Assembly (NCBI GenBank): GCA_021647345.1
Contig: JAKIUX010000072.1
Span: 1-6,069, forward strand
DNA: 6,069 nucleotides
Direction of reading: 5' to 3'
Origin: Hydrogenimonas sp.
GTDB lineage: Bacteria > Campylobacterota > Campylobacteria > Campylobacterales > Hydrogenimonadaceae
The notes beneath the pieces were generated by a model. It saw only the letters and a program-made list of their open reading frames with translations. It ran no database searches and was not told the DNA's origin. The translations under genes and the position numbers were made by a program. Positions 5,495 through 6,069 of this stretch are shown here, piece by piece. Each line of letters starts with the position of its first letter. Within the stretch, counting starts at the first letter, position 1.

Positions 5495-5896
5495 TTACTT
5501 CACTGAATTGTATGCACGCTCAATCGCAGCCATATTGGCATCTATGACCTTCTGCGGAAACTTGGCCAGCACGCTCTTCATAGCATTCTGAAAATAGTCA
5601 AGCTCAAACATACCGGAGACCTTCATCAGCGCACCCAGCATTGGAGTGTTGGGAATAGCCCGCCCGATAGTATCGAGTGAGATCTGCATACAGTCTACAA
5701 CGTATACATCTTTACCTTTCAGTTTGGGCTGCTCCTTGATAAGCTCATCTTTGCTCAAGTGAGTAGTGATTATATATTTGGTAGACTCTTTCTCATGAGC
5801 CGTGATGTCGGCAGTATATGTAAGACCCGGGTCTATAACAAGAACATAGTCCGGATGCATAAACTTCTCATGGTTGAGAATCTCTTCATCGTCTAC
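5495..5896 (-). CDS. Pyruvate:ferredoxin (flavodoxin) oxidoreductase, gamma subunit, 5'-truncated
   Basis: The C-terminal 133 residues match the gamma subunit (named PorC in Helicobacter, PorG elsewhere): VDDEEILNHEKFMHPDYVLV followed by IDPGLTY, then YIITTHLSKDEL, IPNTPMLGALMKVSGMFELD, KFPQKVIDANMAAIERAY and the terminal SVK. The gamma subunit normally has about 185 residues and begins with a GQG(A/G)-containing N-terminal region; here roughly the first 50 residues, the start codon and the promoter of the operon are missing. The frame stays open to an ATG at 5974, but those 26 residues (MSNDFSPKNKS...) bear no resemblance to the family and are antisense to a HerA-like ATPase fragment. The homology ends at about 5894-5896. 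This is a broken gene, either a real rearrangement or a chimeric join. Confidence 0.88.
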   Translation of the reverse strand, partial: VDDEEILNHEKFMHPDYVLVIDPGLTYTADITAHEKESTKYIITTHLSKDELIKEQPKLKGKDVYVVDCMQISLDTIGRAIPNTPMLGALMKVSGMFELDYFQNAMKSVLAKFPQKVIDANMAAIERAYNSVK

Positions 5897-6069
5897 AGGT
5901 GCCATTCTACGAAATGTTGTTGCCCTAGAGCAACAAGGAGGAGATTTGTTTTTTGGTGAGAAATCGTTTGACAATGACGACTTGCTTCGTATCGATGAAC
6001 ATGGAATGGGTTATAACAACATTGTACGCTTGACCGATATTAAAGACAAGCCACAACTTTTCTCCACTT
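5895..6069 (+). CDS. HerA-like helicase / DUF853 ATPase, internal fragment
   Basis: From about 5895 to the window edge one plus-strand frame is open without a stop: TGAILRNVVALEQQGGDLFF, then GEKSFDNDDLLRIDEHGMGY, then NNIVRLTDIKDKPQLFST. This resembles the middle of the DUF853/HerA-C family (YjgR type), where I recall AI-x-R-x-L-L-x-LE-QQGGD-x-FFGEP, D-x-x-DL-x-R-T/I-D, G-x-G-x-INVL and S-P-x-LYATFLLWLLSEL. The members are P-loop ATPases related to the DNA translocase HerA. Both ends are missing: the left end is lost at the join with the gamma subunit gene and the right end is cut by the window. The Walker motifs are not in this fragment. It lies opposite in strand to the por operon and has no functional link to it that I can see. 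Confidence 0.72.

Noticed and set aside
5897..5974. N-terminus of the gamma subunit starting at ATG 5974
   Set aside because: These 26 residues do not resemble the family and are antisense to the HerA-like/DUF853 fragment; the family needs a different, longer N-terminus.

Overview
This window looks like a piece of a Campylobacterota (Epsilonproteobacteria) chromosome, probably a Sulfurovum- or Sulfurimonas-like organism. The reasons are the compact minus-strand operons with moderate GC, the four-subunit pyruvate:ferredoxin oxidoreductase in the order gamma-delta-alpha-beta as in Helicobacter, a stand-alone MnmC2-type tRNA methyltransferase, and a FlhB C-terminal-type protein. The assignment rests on remembered family features, not on a search.

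Layout, left to right. Positions 3-170 (+) are the end of a FlhB/FlhX-type protein. It converges, with 3 bp between the stop codons, on an AMMECR1-domain gene (174-743, -) that has a good promoter and a strong ribosome binding site. Upstream of that gene on the same strand is a tRNA wobble-uridine methyltransferase (790-1533, -). Positions 1534-1967 contain no gene. They hold several small inverted repeats and a 106/107-bp tandem repeat array (1680-1937) that ends in a perfect 9-bp hairpin. Next comes a two-gene unit, luxS (2264-2779, -) overlapping by 7 nt a 100-aa NifX-like protein (1968-2270, -), with its own promoter at 2819-2846. A terminator hairpin (2856-2882) separates it from the por operon: porB (2889-3851), porA (3864-5084), porD (5097-5483) and a 5'-truncated gamma gene (5495 to about 5896), all minus strand with 11-12 bp gaps and ribosome binding sites overlapping or abutting the preceding stop codons.

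The por operon encodes an enzyme interconverting pyruvate + CoA and acetyl-CoA + CO2 with ferredoxin or flavodoxin. In autotrophic Campylobacterota it runs in the carboxylating direction beside the reductive TCA cycle. LuxS belongs to the activated methyl cycle and AI-2 formation. The other genes serve tRNA modification and functions not yet defined.

At about 5895 the sequence switches abruptly. The gamma gene loses its first ~50 residues, and the remaining bases to 6069 encode, on the opposite strand, the middle of a HerA-like/DUF853 ATPase. Two genes broken in mid-frame at one point suggest a chimeric join (assembly, amplification or cloning) or a rearrangement. The most unusual native structure is the non-coding tandem repeat array; I could not match it to a known RNA or element class.
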